Assembly (NCBI GenBank): GCA_964019165.1
Contig: OZ025281.1
Location: 4,801,240-4,865,239, forward strand
Source of the DNA: Mastigias papua
Taxonomy: Eukaryota; Cnidaria; Scyphozoa; Rhizostomeae; Mastigiidae
DNA: 64,000 bases
Direction of reading: 5' to 3'
Shown: piece after piece, positions 37,401 to 62,484 of the stretch
Numbering within the stretch: position 1 is the stretch's first letter
Layout of the letters: the number at the start of each line of letters is the position of its first letter
Notes under the pieces: generated by a model
What the model saw: the letters and a program-made list of their open reading frames with translations, nothing else
Databases searched by the model: none
What the model was told of the DNA's origin: nothing
Position numbers and translations under genes: made by a program

Positions 37401-39855
37401 TTCTCGCAACATGCTCTCACACAACATTTACATTCGCAAGATAGCTTTGTGAAAGGAGAGTGCTGACATCAATAAACTGATAGGCCTGCATGTAGGTGAA
37501 ACAAACTAATAATTAGCATTCTGTTTGGTCTAAAGCAACATTCAAGTAATGCTATTGTTGTCGTACTTGTTCATCATTGACTATAAAGCATTGTCTTTGG
37601 TATGACTATAAAGCATTGTCTTTGGTATGACTATAAAGCATTGTCTTTGGTTGTCAAATGTCTAGTGCTATCATGCGGAACACGAAAGACGTCCTGAATG
37701 AAATAACAGGTAATTTAAATCATTATGCCTTCCATAACAATAGAACTAATAAGATGTGGGCAATTGCATTCAATTGCAGTATAACGTAATATAAACAATT
37801 GAATTTTTACTTGAAAACGCTCTGTACGTAAGAAGTTGAAAAAATAAAACCAAATATCACGATATAAAACTCATCCCGTTATTAATTATCGTGATTTGCA
37901 CACTAATGATAAAATTGATTGCAAACAAATTGTAAAAGATTGCCATGTGATTTCACCAGGAATGCCACGTACTCTGTGTTTTTACTTGCATTAAAACGTA
38001 CAATTACTAGCTATCAGAACGTGTGCGCTGTAAAGTGCCGTTTCAGCTTCCTCATTCCTTGATTAGCTTTACGTCATTTCATCATTTTACCAGGAAAGAA
38101 CACGAAAAGCTGAACGAAATGGATTACTTACTATATACCTATATGATTGAGACCATGAGTGTTGTAGCTTCGAGAATAGTGCTGGTAGAATCGGTTGATA
38201 TGGGATGAATTCACTGCGGGAAGCTGTTTGTCTATCAAGCCAATTCTGAAAGAAGCATAGTAGAGCAATAAACATTTAAAAACAAACCAATAAATTGAAT
38301 TTTTCCAGCTAGTATGAGAGGTAGAACTTGAGTTTAGGTTTATGTTAAGCAATTCAGGTGTCTAATGACGTCACCTGACGCCTATGCTGTTCTTTTTGCA
38401 ATTTGACAATCGGTTAACCTCAATAGAAATGTCATTTTCCTCCCTTAATACCACGAAACAATCAAGACTCTCTTGATTGATTGTTGCTCGAAGCTTGAGG
38501 AAGTCCTGGCCAAGGAATTCTGGAAGGGGTGATAGAACCAATTACCGGAACCACTAGGGTCAGTATGCAGGCTGAGTTTTTGAATTATGTATCATAGACC
38601 AGGACAAGATCGAACCAGGATTGGGTGCAGGATGTAATAACAAGCCTACAGAAGACAATCAAATTTTGAACAGCATACTCCTATTTGATAATGAAGTCTA
38701 CTCCATTTTATACAACGTTGTAAAATGTTCACAATATGTCTTCTCTCTGTCTGTACTGAAGACTTATGACTTCAGGAGATGAATCTTGTATTTTTAACCA
38801 GGGTATGGACCTGTTTAAAAATACAACTCCATATAGAATCCACAGCACCATATAGAATCCTATGCAAGCAAACAAATCTAAAAACGCATATTTATTACAT
38901 GCTATCTTATTATTACTGGATCCACTTCTGTTTCCATTTCCCTTTTTAGGTATTTCTCACTGCTTATTGAGAATTTATCAGATTTTGATCACTTTCCAAA
39001 TCCCTTTAATCAGGTATGATTGGCTGTTTATCTTCATCTCCCTTCCTCTTAACTAGATGAAGATGGAAGAAGTTGTATCAAACCGAACTAATATATAGGA
39101 ATTGTCAACTTCAAAGTTGAGCAGTTTCTTCATTTACTGGGATATATCTTCTTCTAATCATGGAAGGGCGTAATGTACAAATGAAATCAAACCAATGCTA
39201 CATTGGACTGGTCTCTGGTTTCAAATCGTAATTTGGCTCGTCGTGGCTCTCATATAAAATTAACCTCTAATCCGCAACTTTTGCAACTTCTGCAGCCTCT
39301 GATTCTGTAGAATTACAGAATATTTGTTGATTCTTGAATCTAAGACATAGTTGAAAATATTGCTTTTTAAAAGCCTACCGATTCTGAGAGCATTTAGATG
39401 TAATATTATAATGTATAAACTATGATTGTGTTCGGATATCTGTGTACAAACCAGATGATATAGTGCAGTGCATTTTTTATAAAGTCGCTTCAAAATTTTC
39501 TAAAATATAGTTCAGTTCTGTCATTCACTGTGTAAGCGATTTGTTCATAGCCAGCTGTGTAGTACACTGCTAGCACCTTGATATAGGCAATTGAAAAATG
39601 AATATTCATATGTTTGCTGAAGCTTCACGGGTCCCCAGAGTACCATTAACGGGTATCTTCAGTGTTAATGAATATGGTTTCAAACATTTGTTTAGTAAAG
39701 CATCCACGTTCTTTATTATTACAAGATTCCTACTATACCACATCAATAGGTTCCTGTATGGTAGCTAGCTAAAGGTATCTGCACAATACCATATTCTAGT
39801 AAGTAAATTTAGAACATTGTCGAGCCTGTCTGTGATTTTCTGTTCATTTCTGTAG
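34499..39855 (+). other. CUB copy 2 intron 1
   Basis: Large parts align with intron 1 of copy 3, for example 35500-35690 and 36060-36180. It includes the hAT empty site near 36069-36080. A 25-bp unit (GACTATAAAGCATTGTCTTT ...) occurs three times at 37579-37651. No extra exon is visible. Confidence 0.7.
37579..37651. repeat. 25-bp tandem repeat, three copies
   Basis: Three nearly perfect copies of a unit beginning GACTATAAAGCATTG. Confidence 0.93.
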
Positions 39856-40050
39856 AAGCTATAAGAGCATTGGAAAATTTTGCTCCAGCAATGCAGGGAA
39901 ACCATTTACAATGTATTCATTGGATGGTTATGCAAGAATTGAGTACGGTACTAGTGGAAATGCAACAGTTGGAGGCTTCAAGTTCAATTACAGATTGAAA
40001 TCAAAAGCAATAGACTATCTTGGTAGCTCTCCAATGTTAAAAAATTGCGA
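39856..40050 (+). pseudogene. CUB copy 2 exon 2
   Basis: 195 bases, the same length as in copy 3. Reads SIGKFCSSNAGKPFTMYSLD, then GYARIEYGTSGN and a terminal KNCE. It is intact in frame and ends at the strong donor GTAAGTATC. Confidence 0.85.
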
Positions 40051-40127
40051 GTAAGTATCAGCTTTTGATTTGGTGTGTAAGAATCGAGTGCAATTCTGCT
40101 TAGTCACTACGTACATACACACATGCA

Positions 40128-40737
<610 letters not shown>

Positions 40738-41141
40738 GTTTCGTGTTGGAAAGTAGTGATTTCAATGTGGAAGGCAGGTTTCAGATGATACTTAATCCAT
40801 CTTTAGTAGAAATAATTTGTCGCATTTCTTCACATCATTGGGAAATTTTGGAAGAATATATATACATGATGAACTGATGAAGGCTTGTGCCGAAATGTTT
40901 TAAAAGTTGAACATGTTTCTTGAGTGTCTTATTATTTCTTTAAAAATTTCTTTGTGATTGGATCTATTTACGTGTATACCATTCGTAAGCTCACATCTAA
41001 GCCAAATCCATGCATATTACTTTTAGTGTCTTATTTCTTCCAATGCCAATCGATCCTGAGAGTTTTGTGGTTCACATTTTTACATGTAGCCATACGGAAA
41101 ATTCTGTTACATGACCTATAAGTTATTATTGTTTTTTCCAG

Positions 41142-41322
41142 TAATACCCAAAATTATGCATCTTCTGGAGTGATATATTCAACAGGATGGCCAAAGTGTC
41201 AACTTTCATCATCTTGTACATATAAAATTAGAAGGCCGTTCAATGCTTTGGGTGTGTATGTTGCATTCATGGATATCGATATGTACCCAAATGTATACCA
41301 GGATGAGTGTGTTAGACTAATG
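41142..41322 (+). pseudogene. CUB copy 2 exon 3 with 1-base loss
   Basis: Reads NYASSGVIYSTGWPKCQLSS then CTYKIRRPFNALG, the first half of CUB 2. The last codons are one base short relative to copy 3, so joining at the GT of 41323-41324 to the exon 4 acceptor at 41798-41799 gives an immediate stop. Confidence 0.82.
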
Positions 41323-41799
41323 GTACGTAAAGCCCAAATAAATTCCAAGAAAAGTACTACAAGCAGATCACTCACATTTTTCTATATAAGTTTGCCTCTA
41401 TTTTAAGCCAATTAATTAGTCGTTGAATCGAGCTACAATTGAATTGGTTATTGTATTGAATGAATAGACACAATAACGTAGAAATGTGTATTAGAGGATA
41501 TGCATTTATTCCTCTTCGTACGATCACATATGTGAAATTGTAGTTAAGTCATTCTCTGTGAATGTGAGTGCATTTTTGTGTGTTTCTATTTATATATCTG
41601 TTTGTTTGTTTGCTTGCTTGATTGTTTTTTTGATGGTTTGTGTGTTGTGCATTGTATGCAGCTCATGGTGCATTCGATAACAGCCATAGAAGTTGAAACA
41701 TTCGATATTTAGTTAGAATATCCTCATACAGTTTACGTTATTTTGAATGCACACAGTCTTAAGCTTATTAGGGATTACTTTGTATTTGTACTATTCTAG

Positions 41800-41967
41800 C
41801 CTTAAATCATTTCAGCTACTTCAACTATTCGTCAGCTTCACCAAACTTGTGCCACAGAAACTACACAGCTTCATTCACAATATACAGCAAATATTTGAAG
41901 ATCGTTTTGGGCCGAAGTGTATATGATTCCTCAAACAGAGGAGTTGTCGCTGGTTATGTCACTTTTA
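41800..41967 (+). pseudogene. CUB copy 2 exon 4
   Basis: 168 bases, the same length as in copy 3. Reads SPNLCHRNYTASFTIYSKYL, then KIVLGRSVYDSS and GVVAGYVTF, the second half of CUB 2. Open in the ancestral frame. Confidence 0.83.
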
Positions 41968-42178
41968 GTAAGCACAATTTCTTTTCAAGTAAACAGGTTT
42001 TCATCAGTTTGTGTCATTTCTTATACCTTTATGATCTCGAAAATACAGCATTTCCACAATTCAAGATAGGATATAACACTGCTTCATGAAAATCTTTTAT
42101 TTTTCATTTCCTTACTCTAGTCAAGTATGTTACACTCTAGTCTTGTGATAACTCTTTCCCTATTCATTTGTTACAGTT

Positions 42179-43007
42179 ATGTTGCATTATAGAATAGTAG
42201 GCTTGACTATAATTAAATTTTGCTATCAAATATTGCATTTTTGCGGCGTCACTTCTGACAAAAAGCTAAGCTTCACAAAACATGTCCAAGATTTATGCAA
42301 AAAGGCACACCAAAAATTGCATGCGCTTGCCCGACTATTTAATTATATAGATCCTATTAAATTAAAACTACTAATGGATGCTTTCATTACATCACAGTTC
42401 AACTACTGTCCACTTGTTTGGATGTTCCACGACAGAAGGGCTAATGCCAAGATAAATAAGGTCACCGAGAGAGCTTTGCGAATTGCATGCAATGATAGTG
42501 GAAATAATTCTATGAATAATTATTGTAATTATAATAAATCTCTGACTGTTCATCAATGCAATCTGCAGTTGCTTATGATAGAAATATTCAAGACAAAGAA
42601 TAACCTTAATCCAACTTTTATGAAGGATATCTTTGTAGTAAAAAATAGCTATTATAGCTTGTGAAATCCAAATCATTTTCAACTGCCGAATGTAAGAACA
42701 ACAATATATGGCATAGAAAATATTCAATTTAGAGGCTGCTCCTTATGGTCCTCACTACCCAATAGTATGAAAAACAGTGAATCTCTGCAAGAATTTAAAA
42801 GAAGAATAAAACATTGGGATGAAATAAGTTGCAACTGCAGATTGTGTAAAGTTTTTATAAAGGATATAGGGTTTTTAAATTAGTTTGTATTTAACAATTA
42901 CCGGTAATTAGATTATTCTTAGTTTTGTTTTTCTTTAATTTTAGTATTAGTTGGCCTTAATTAGCTTCTTTTAGCTATATATATAGCAAAGCCAACTGTA
43001 AATAAAT

Positions 43008-43049
<42 letters not shown>
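42179..43049 (+). mobile_element. CR1/L2-like LINE 3' fragment
   Basis: One plus-strand frame (42179-42883) carries the C-terminal part of a non-LTR reverse transcriptase: GVTSDKKLSFTKHV, SQFNYCPLVWMFHDRRANAK, ERALRIAC, the NLQLLMIEIFKTKNNL segment, then SLWSSLPNSM and CNCRLCKVFIKD before TAG. A single in-frame TGA at 42662-42664 sits where Arg (CGA) is usual. The 3' UTR ends in about 14 GAT/TGATGA units (43008-43049), typical of CR1/L2-type tails. The 5' part is missing. It inserted in intron 4 of CUB copy 2, on the gene's strand. Confidence 0.85.
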
Positions 43050-43050
<1 letters not shown>

Positions 43051-43240
43051 ATATCGAGAGAGAAAGCTCAAGAGGAAGAGTCCGTTGTAGCAATTTAGCA
43101 ACAATATGCAAGAGTGTCACCATAGTTAGATTTGTTTTATGGAACTTTTCATGCTTTGTGTAGGAGAAAGCGGCTGCATTTACCTTCTACAGGCTAGGAG
43201 CTCATAGCCAAAGACTTTAAAGGATTTTCTACCACCTTAA

Positions 43241-44093
43241 GTCTGGTTTCCATAAAACTTCATAATGCCAGCGACCTACAGGTGACCCACCAGTGACATT
43301 GCTACTGAAGAATGTTTGCATATATTTTATAGGCACCGGCGACCCACCGGCGACCCACCGGCGACCCACAGGCGACCCACAGGCGACCCACCGGCGACCC
43401 ACCGGCGACCCACCGGCGATGGCTCACCGGGAAGTCATTCTCAGCAGTAGAGAACTCAATTTTGGCACGAAATTTCAATTAATTCAGGATGACTGCCATT
43501 AATTGACGTTTGTTGCTTCAGATCCTGGCTTCCTTCTCATTCCTTTTATATACTTTGAAAATTTTGTTTTGATTGTGTTGTACCTTGTTTGGGCTTAAAC
43601 TTCTGCAATGCCAAATTTGGCTGACACCTCTCTCCATGCTTTTTTCTTCTTCCTCTGATCCTTATAATCCTTATTGCTCTTGTCATACAACTCTGCGTAC
43701 TAACTGAATAAAATCCATTAGAGTCATGTTATCTACTTCCATGTTTTGATTTGTGGAATTCCAAATTGCAATAGCAAGATAATTAACATGCAACAATAAA
43801 AAGGGGGCATTTTCAATGTAATTTAATTTGCTGTAACTTGGCTACTAAGCTTTTGAAAGGTGTTGTTGCCGTTCCTGAGGCACCGGCCACCCATCGCAAT
43901 CATGATCCCATATAAATTTCTCTTGGTCACCGGCACCGCAATGGAAAGAAAAGTTGAAGAAGATTCAACTTTTCTTCCATGTCTGCGGTGGTTTGCCGGT
44001 GGGTCGCCGGCAGTTGGAATGAAGTGTTTCCATTACAAAGCTTAATGTCTCCGGTGGCTCGCCGACACTATAAAGTTATATAGAAACCAAGTT
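43241..44093. mobile_element. Inverted-repeat element with internal minisatellite
   Basis: The left end (CTGGTTTCCATAAAACTT ... CCAGCGACC ... AGTGACAT) and the reverse complement of the right end (CTTGGTTTCTATATAACTTT ... GGCGAGCC ... GAGACAT) match over about 45-60 bases. The interior has no transposase. It holds GCGACCCACCGG arrays on one side and scattered inverted copies on the other, plus a hairpin at about 43943-43980. It looks like a non-autonomous DNA transposon whose subterminal repeat expanded. Confidence 0.6.
43334..43419. repeat. 11-bp minisatellite (CACCGGCGACC)
   Basis: About eight GC-rich 11-bp units with a C/A variant in units 4 and 5, standing out from the AT-rich surroundings. 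Confidence 0.93.
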
Positions 44094-44343
44094 TTACAAC
44101 ATTTTGTCAACAACCCAGATCATATCAAACAAAACATTTTGTCAACAACCCGGATCGTATCAAATAAAACATTAGCGACAAATATTCCCAATCAATGACC
44201 AAAGCTATTCTTGCTAGCTATGTATCTTAGTCAAAGCAGTACTATTGGGATTTTATATGAAAGTTTACAATTGAATTTATTGCAATCCATGTTAAAAATT
44301 ATTTGTACAAATTAGCGTCACAACTGATAGAAGTTGCAAACAT

Positions 44344-44870
44344 ATTAAGAAGAAGCTAAGGCGGCAAGTGTCACAATAAGTGGTTTTGGACAATGATATG
44401 TACGCTTTCCAATAACATATTTACATGAAATGTAATTCTTTGCTAGCCCTAGGAAAATTGACAGGTTTGTCACTTCTCCTCTTTGATTTTCGTGAATTAG
44501 TTGCCCTTGGCAAAATATCCAGTGCTGTCTGGTATATTGTCTAATGTCTAAATTGCCTTTACCCCTTATAATTAGGAACAAGTTATCAAAGAATGAGCGT
44601 AGCAGGAGAACATGAAGATCTGTTTTCCAAATTACATAGCACCCTACAAGGTTTTCAGACAGCTCATGAAATAATTCACGTTAGTATTCAAGTGCCTCAT
44701 TATGGAGAGTCCTATAAACAATCTTAACTACTTCCTTGTCAATCAGCTGTTCAATATTACGCCAGCCTAGCTAGTTTAATAGTGGCTCTACGTCAACGTC
44801 GTAAAAACTGTTAGTAACAGTTCCCTTAGCTCGATTTTCTACAACTTGTAAATTTGGACAACACGTATTT
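44344..44870 (-). mobile_element. LINE reverse-transcriptase C-terminal fragment (CR1/L2-like)
   Basis: One minus-strand frame with two internal stops reads CPNLQVVENRAKGTVTNSFY, DVDVEPLLN, LGWRNIEQLI, KIVYRTLHNEALEY, RELFHELSENL, LRSFFDNLFLIIRGKGN and QYTRQHWIFCQGQLI. The order and spacing match the end of CR1-like reverse transcriptases (QNRAARVITNSSYD ... LGW ... YKxLhxxaPxYL ... LRxS ... W). It is a dead 5'-truncated copy, antisense to CUB copy 2, in the same intron as the fragment at 42179. Confidence 0.7.
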
Positions 44871-45548
44871 TCCCCAACTCGTTGGAAGCATCTCTAGTTG
44901 CATGCCTCAAATAGGCCTATATACATTCGTACAGTTTCCAAAAGGAGACCACGTTTAGCAAATCCAAGTTTTCTATGCTATACCGAAAAAGATTTTTGAA
45001 TAAAATGCTACCATAGACTATCTTTGTGTTCAGAGTCTCAAAGTTACAGGACAAGGAAATGATATATCTGGGCTTCTTTTTTGATAAAATGGGTTTAGTA
45101 ATAATAGGATAAGAGACATTATATGACAACTTGGTCAATAGGAGAGCGATGCAATAAAAGCACTACAAATGACTAGAAGCTTCAAGATAACCGATATAAA
45201 CAAGTGTATGAACGGCTTCTATACGAGTTTGCTCTTCATTTGATCAGTTATCTTTGAATGCACGCTTTCACCTGAGTATTGAAACGACATTCAATTATTG
45301 AAAGATGTTCCTTAAAAGTAGGATTAATGAAACCCATCCACATCTGGAAAAGGTAAAATATGATCGATGATATATACTGAGTAACTCAATTGTCAACACA
45401 AATCAGCTCTGCTTTTAGATATTGAGCTTTTGATATAAATCGCTTACTTGGAGTGAGTTCACATTTATTGCAAATTGCTATTTAAGTGAGTTCGGTAAGT
45501 TTGAGAGCATTAGTGGTGCATAATATCATTTATAATATCATTTTTCAG

Positions 45549-46236
45549 CTCATTCTAACCATATTCAAACTAATCCAACTCCACAAACAACACAGCAGCA
45601 GCAGTTTTTCACGAAGTCCTCTTTCGCAACTCCGGCAGATGATTCTGTCTCAACGTCATCCCCAAAAAGTCTACAAATATTGCTGTTATTTTGGCAACGG
45701 TGCCACTAGCGGTACTCTTCGTTTGTTGCCCAATTATAATTTATTGCATAAATAGATATGACCGTGATTCAGCCCCAGCTTCAGTCACACAATCTCCCTT
45801 TATGAACATAGGGTCAGCAGCGCCAGGATACTGATACACAAGAAAGAGTGCAAACTAGATCATCTACGTCATACACAAATGATACAAATTCTGCCTACAA
45901 GATTTGCAGCAAGGACCTACATCACAGACCAAAAGTTACTTCAATGACTCTTACCTACCCTTGTTTCCAATAGGGACATCTTCTCATACTACTCAGATCA
46001 CTACACAGGGAGATTCTTCATCACACTATACATTTATGGCTGCTGCGTCAAATAGTTCATTACCAGTTGAGACATTGATGTCAGTAAATGATAAGGGACT
46101 ACCAATAATTGAACCAGAGCCTTATAAAACAATGCCTTGCAACGGTTACAATTCCCACTCACCATATCCAGACAGCATCCTCCCCAATGAGCCACCTCCG
46201 TCGCAATGTCCAGTAATGAACATTTACCAATTCTAA
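45549..46236 (+). pseudogene. CUB copy 2 exon 5 (stalk, membrane helix, tail) with frameshifts
   Basis: The membrane helix survives as NIAVILATVPLAVLFVCCPI and the tail end as EPEPYKTMPCNGYNSH, but they are joined only across at least three frame changes. The terminal NEPPPSQCPVMNIYQF replaces the NVPPPSYSSIVNM of copy 3. Confidence 0.8.
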
Positions 46237-49200
46237 TCCGAATGAATTTGAACGATGAGAAGACGTGCTGTTGACCGTCGTAACCATAAGGACTATAATT
46301 GTGCCTGGAGAATAATAATTGACTGTTGGTAAAAGCACATCTGTTAATTATACCAACTATATCACCTGGAATAACTAGTATTCATTATGGTGATATGAAA
46401 TGACTCATCACGACTTTTGCACCAGAATTGGTAAAGAATGTGGCTGTTAGTTTAATGCATTCAGGTAAAGAAGCTCAAGATTAGGACTGTTTGAGTAATC
46501 ACATGAAGTTGTTTAAGGGCCCTAACATAACCCCTGATTAACATTCTAGAATGTTAACCTAACAGCTTAATTGGAGAAACTCACAAAGGTCAATCCATAC
46601 CCTACAACATATTTTTGTGAGCATAATATTCCAAACATTCAAACTGGAAATAACCAAAACTGCTTTTTGTTTTGAGCAGTAAAGTAATGTAAGGTTTTCC
46701 CAGCTGAGTTCAAATATGTCACACCGGTAGTTATTTTAAAAGCAACCATTTAAGCATGTAGTTATATTAGATTTCTTCTCCATTGTGTCTTTGTTATAGT
46801 TTTTGAAACATTGTGCATTTTATCATTATTTTATGGCATAATAATAGCTATTATACAAATTAGGCTTGCTTACTATATATGGTTGAAATTCGTAGAACGG
46901 ATCATCCCCTCAAATATGAAGTACTATGAGCATGAATGACATTTATGCGACTATTGAAAAGTATATTTCATAGACTTTGAAAAAGCATTCAAATATGCTA
47001 CATTTAAACTCATACTTGTCGTCGTGTACTGTGTCGTGTCGTGTCGTGTTGAAAAGCTATAGGAAATGTAGAAGTGCAGGTTACCTATATAAGAGATGTT
47101 TCTAAAGAAATAATTATTTTGTAATTTGCATAGGAGAGACATGGTGCTTTTAGGACACAAGTTATGAAATGCAGTTAACGATCTATTTTCTAATGCTTCA
47201 TTTATTAGTGAAATTTAGTTCAAGTACTCACTTTTTGACTATTGAATCTCTTAATCTACTCTTCGTCAAAGCTCGGGAATTTTCCATAATAGGTTGAGAA
47301 ACCATGAAAAACTAAAACTGAGTGTTTTAAGACAAAACTTCTTAGGATTTTTTTCCGCTCAGATATTAATTAGCCATAACAATTCATTCACTTATCATCA
47401 TACCACTTTACTCCATCCCCTTCCTACACAATGAAACAGGAAGTTCAGAGAACTTCCTCCCACTCTCTATGATGATGAAATATGTGCAATGAGCTTGACA
47501 TAACTGTCTACATCGTCAAAAAGATCAGTAATGTGTACAAGGAACTAAAGATTCTATACACTGGTCTTTGTGGGTACTTCCTCATTCAGATATTGTACCA
47601 TTCAACAGGATATTGCTTCTTAGTCGATGAGATAATTCCAGTACGACTAAGAAAATTCAACTATACACCCGTGCACTCAAGCTTAAGCAGTAATTCGTTG
47701 TTTTTCTGCGTGAAAATCCAACCACAGATAAATTTGAACACAAGAGCAGTACTTGGTTCTCTACTGGGAATTTTGAGTAATGACTTATGTATTCTTCAGT
47801 CACCAGCAAGAAAGCTGCTAGTTGAAGAGTCAAATAGCCATTAGCACAAAAGTGACTGTACATTTTAGTAATTGTCAAAATTGAGCATGCAAAACTCTTG
47901 GCGATAGTTGTTTGTACATTTTCTGCCAGCTGCCTTAGACTAAGGTTGTGCCAACTAGGTCTTAGATGCTTGTGAGGTTTGAGGTGTTGTCTCTTGCTAT
48001 CTAATTTATTTGCCAAGTGCAAGCATGCTCTTAAGAGAAAGATAATGATTAATAGGAAATTTTGTTGGAGTTATTCACTTTTCAGATTCAGATCATCCAC
48101 CAAGGATATAAACGTTGATATTTAGTTGATTTTTTATCTTTAGTCATTTAATCGATTGCTATTTAATATATCTGCTTTGTAGTATACAGTGTTAGATATA
48201 GTATTATTCTAATATATACCCGTAATGTTTCTAATTTAGTCACGGTTGTTATCAGCTGCATCTTGCAAATTCCATTCCCTAGCTTCCTTCGTTCTGCATT
48301 TTTGGTAGGTTTTCCCTCCGTTTTTACTCTGTTACATACAGTGTTCGCAGTTCAGTTCTTGTTCTTTCGGAATAGCTTCCACTAGACTTTCAGTAGAATA
48401 TATACTGGTATTTATTTATCCATAAGTCTATTCTACCATTTGCGGTGTTAGTATATCAAAGTAAGTTACATTATATTACTACTAGCCCACCATTTTACAG
48501 TTCTATCGCCTTGTTGGTTTATACCATGTTATTCCATTCGTGCATGTCGGCATTCACTATTGTTCAATACTAAGTATATCGTATCTCTCCATGTTACCAT
48601 TTTACTTTTAGTTTTAATCATGTTTAGAGCGTTATTAAAGATATATCCGATCGATTACAATACACTCTATGGAATCTCTTGCGTTCGATTGCTTCAGCAC
48701 CAGAATTATGTACGAGTTACATACAGGTCTTTGGTTGATAACAGCCTTTGGCTTAACCAATTAACCTGTGTAAATTTGACAGATTATAGTTCTTTGTTGG
48801 ATAGCAAGGCAATGAAAAAGTCTTGAGGCTTTAGATTGAGAATCTTGCTGTTAAAATTTATGACAGTCGTAGATGAGGATTGTTGTATGTATTTACCAGT
48901 AACGCTGAATCCTGTAGATGTGGAGAATTCAAAAATCTTTCTTCAACGTTTTCCTTGAACGATGTCATCTAAGGTGTCTGGCACTTAAGGGTAAGCAGTT
49001 TGGCAGGAGAAGATACTAATTTTTCTTGGGAAGCCCTTTTGAAGCTCCTGTTTAATGTTTTGAAAAGGATCTGTCTAAATCTATGTCTAGAATACATCAA
49101 AACTTCTAATGATTCTATTTTGCATTCATTCTAATGAAAAACTAGTTCTTGTGGTAGGCGAAGGCTCTTTTGATGTTGCAAACAATGTTTCCCCGCATGG

Positions 49201-49300
49201 GTTCAAAATCATTGGGTCTTTTTCCGAGGGGTATTAAACCTCACCAAATTAGGCATAAATTTAGCTGTGACAGGCATTCGCTCATGTACCTGCGCCCTCT
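46237..49300. other. Intergenic DNA between CUB copies 2 and 3
   Basis: The 3' flanks of copies 2 and 3 share short stretches (for example CACATTGTG / ATTATGGTGATAT near 46390 and 62800). No other gene or RNA was seen. A small GTCGT repeat lies near 47030. Confidence 0.5.
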
Positions 49301-49396
49301 AATTCTGCGCACAAACTGATTGTCTTTGTTAACAGGATGTATATTACCCCCGGTATGGTTGCAGATAAGTGCATCTACGCACTTCTGAACCAGCAA

Positions 49397-49403
49397 TGAG
49401 TCA
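49397..49403 (+). promoter_or_regulatory. AP-1-like site upstream of CUB copy 3
   Basis: TGAGTCA lies 61 bases before the ATG at 49464, at the same offset as in copy 2. It sits within a conserved block (about 49320-49463) that includes GTGCATCTACGCACTTCTGA. Confidence 0.4.
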
Positions 49404-49463
49404 ATTACTTTGTTAATGTGAAGTTCTCAATTTCATCAAAGAAGTAAAACAGATTGTACAACA

Positions 49464-62484
<13,021 letters not shown>

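Larger units (their letters stand above)
41968..45548 (+). other. CUB copy 2 intron 4
   Basis: Much longer than its counterpart in copy 3 (3581 versus 1464 bases). The extra length is explained by two LINE tails and one inverted-repeat element, listed separately. Confidence 0.75.

Noticed and set aside
43293..43502. Frame with repeated THRRPTGDP
   Set aside because: It simply translates the 11-bp minisatellite.
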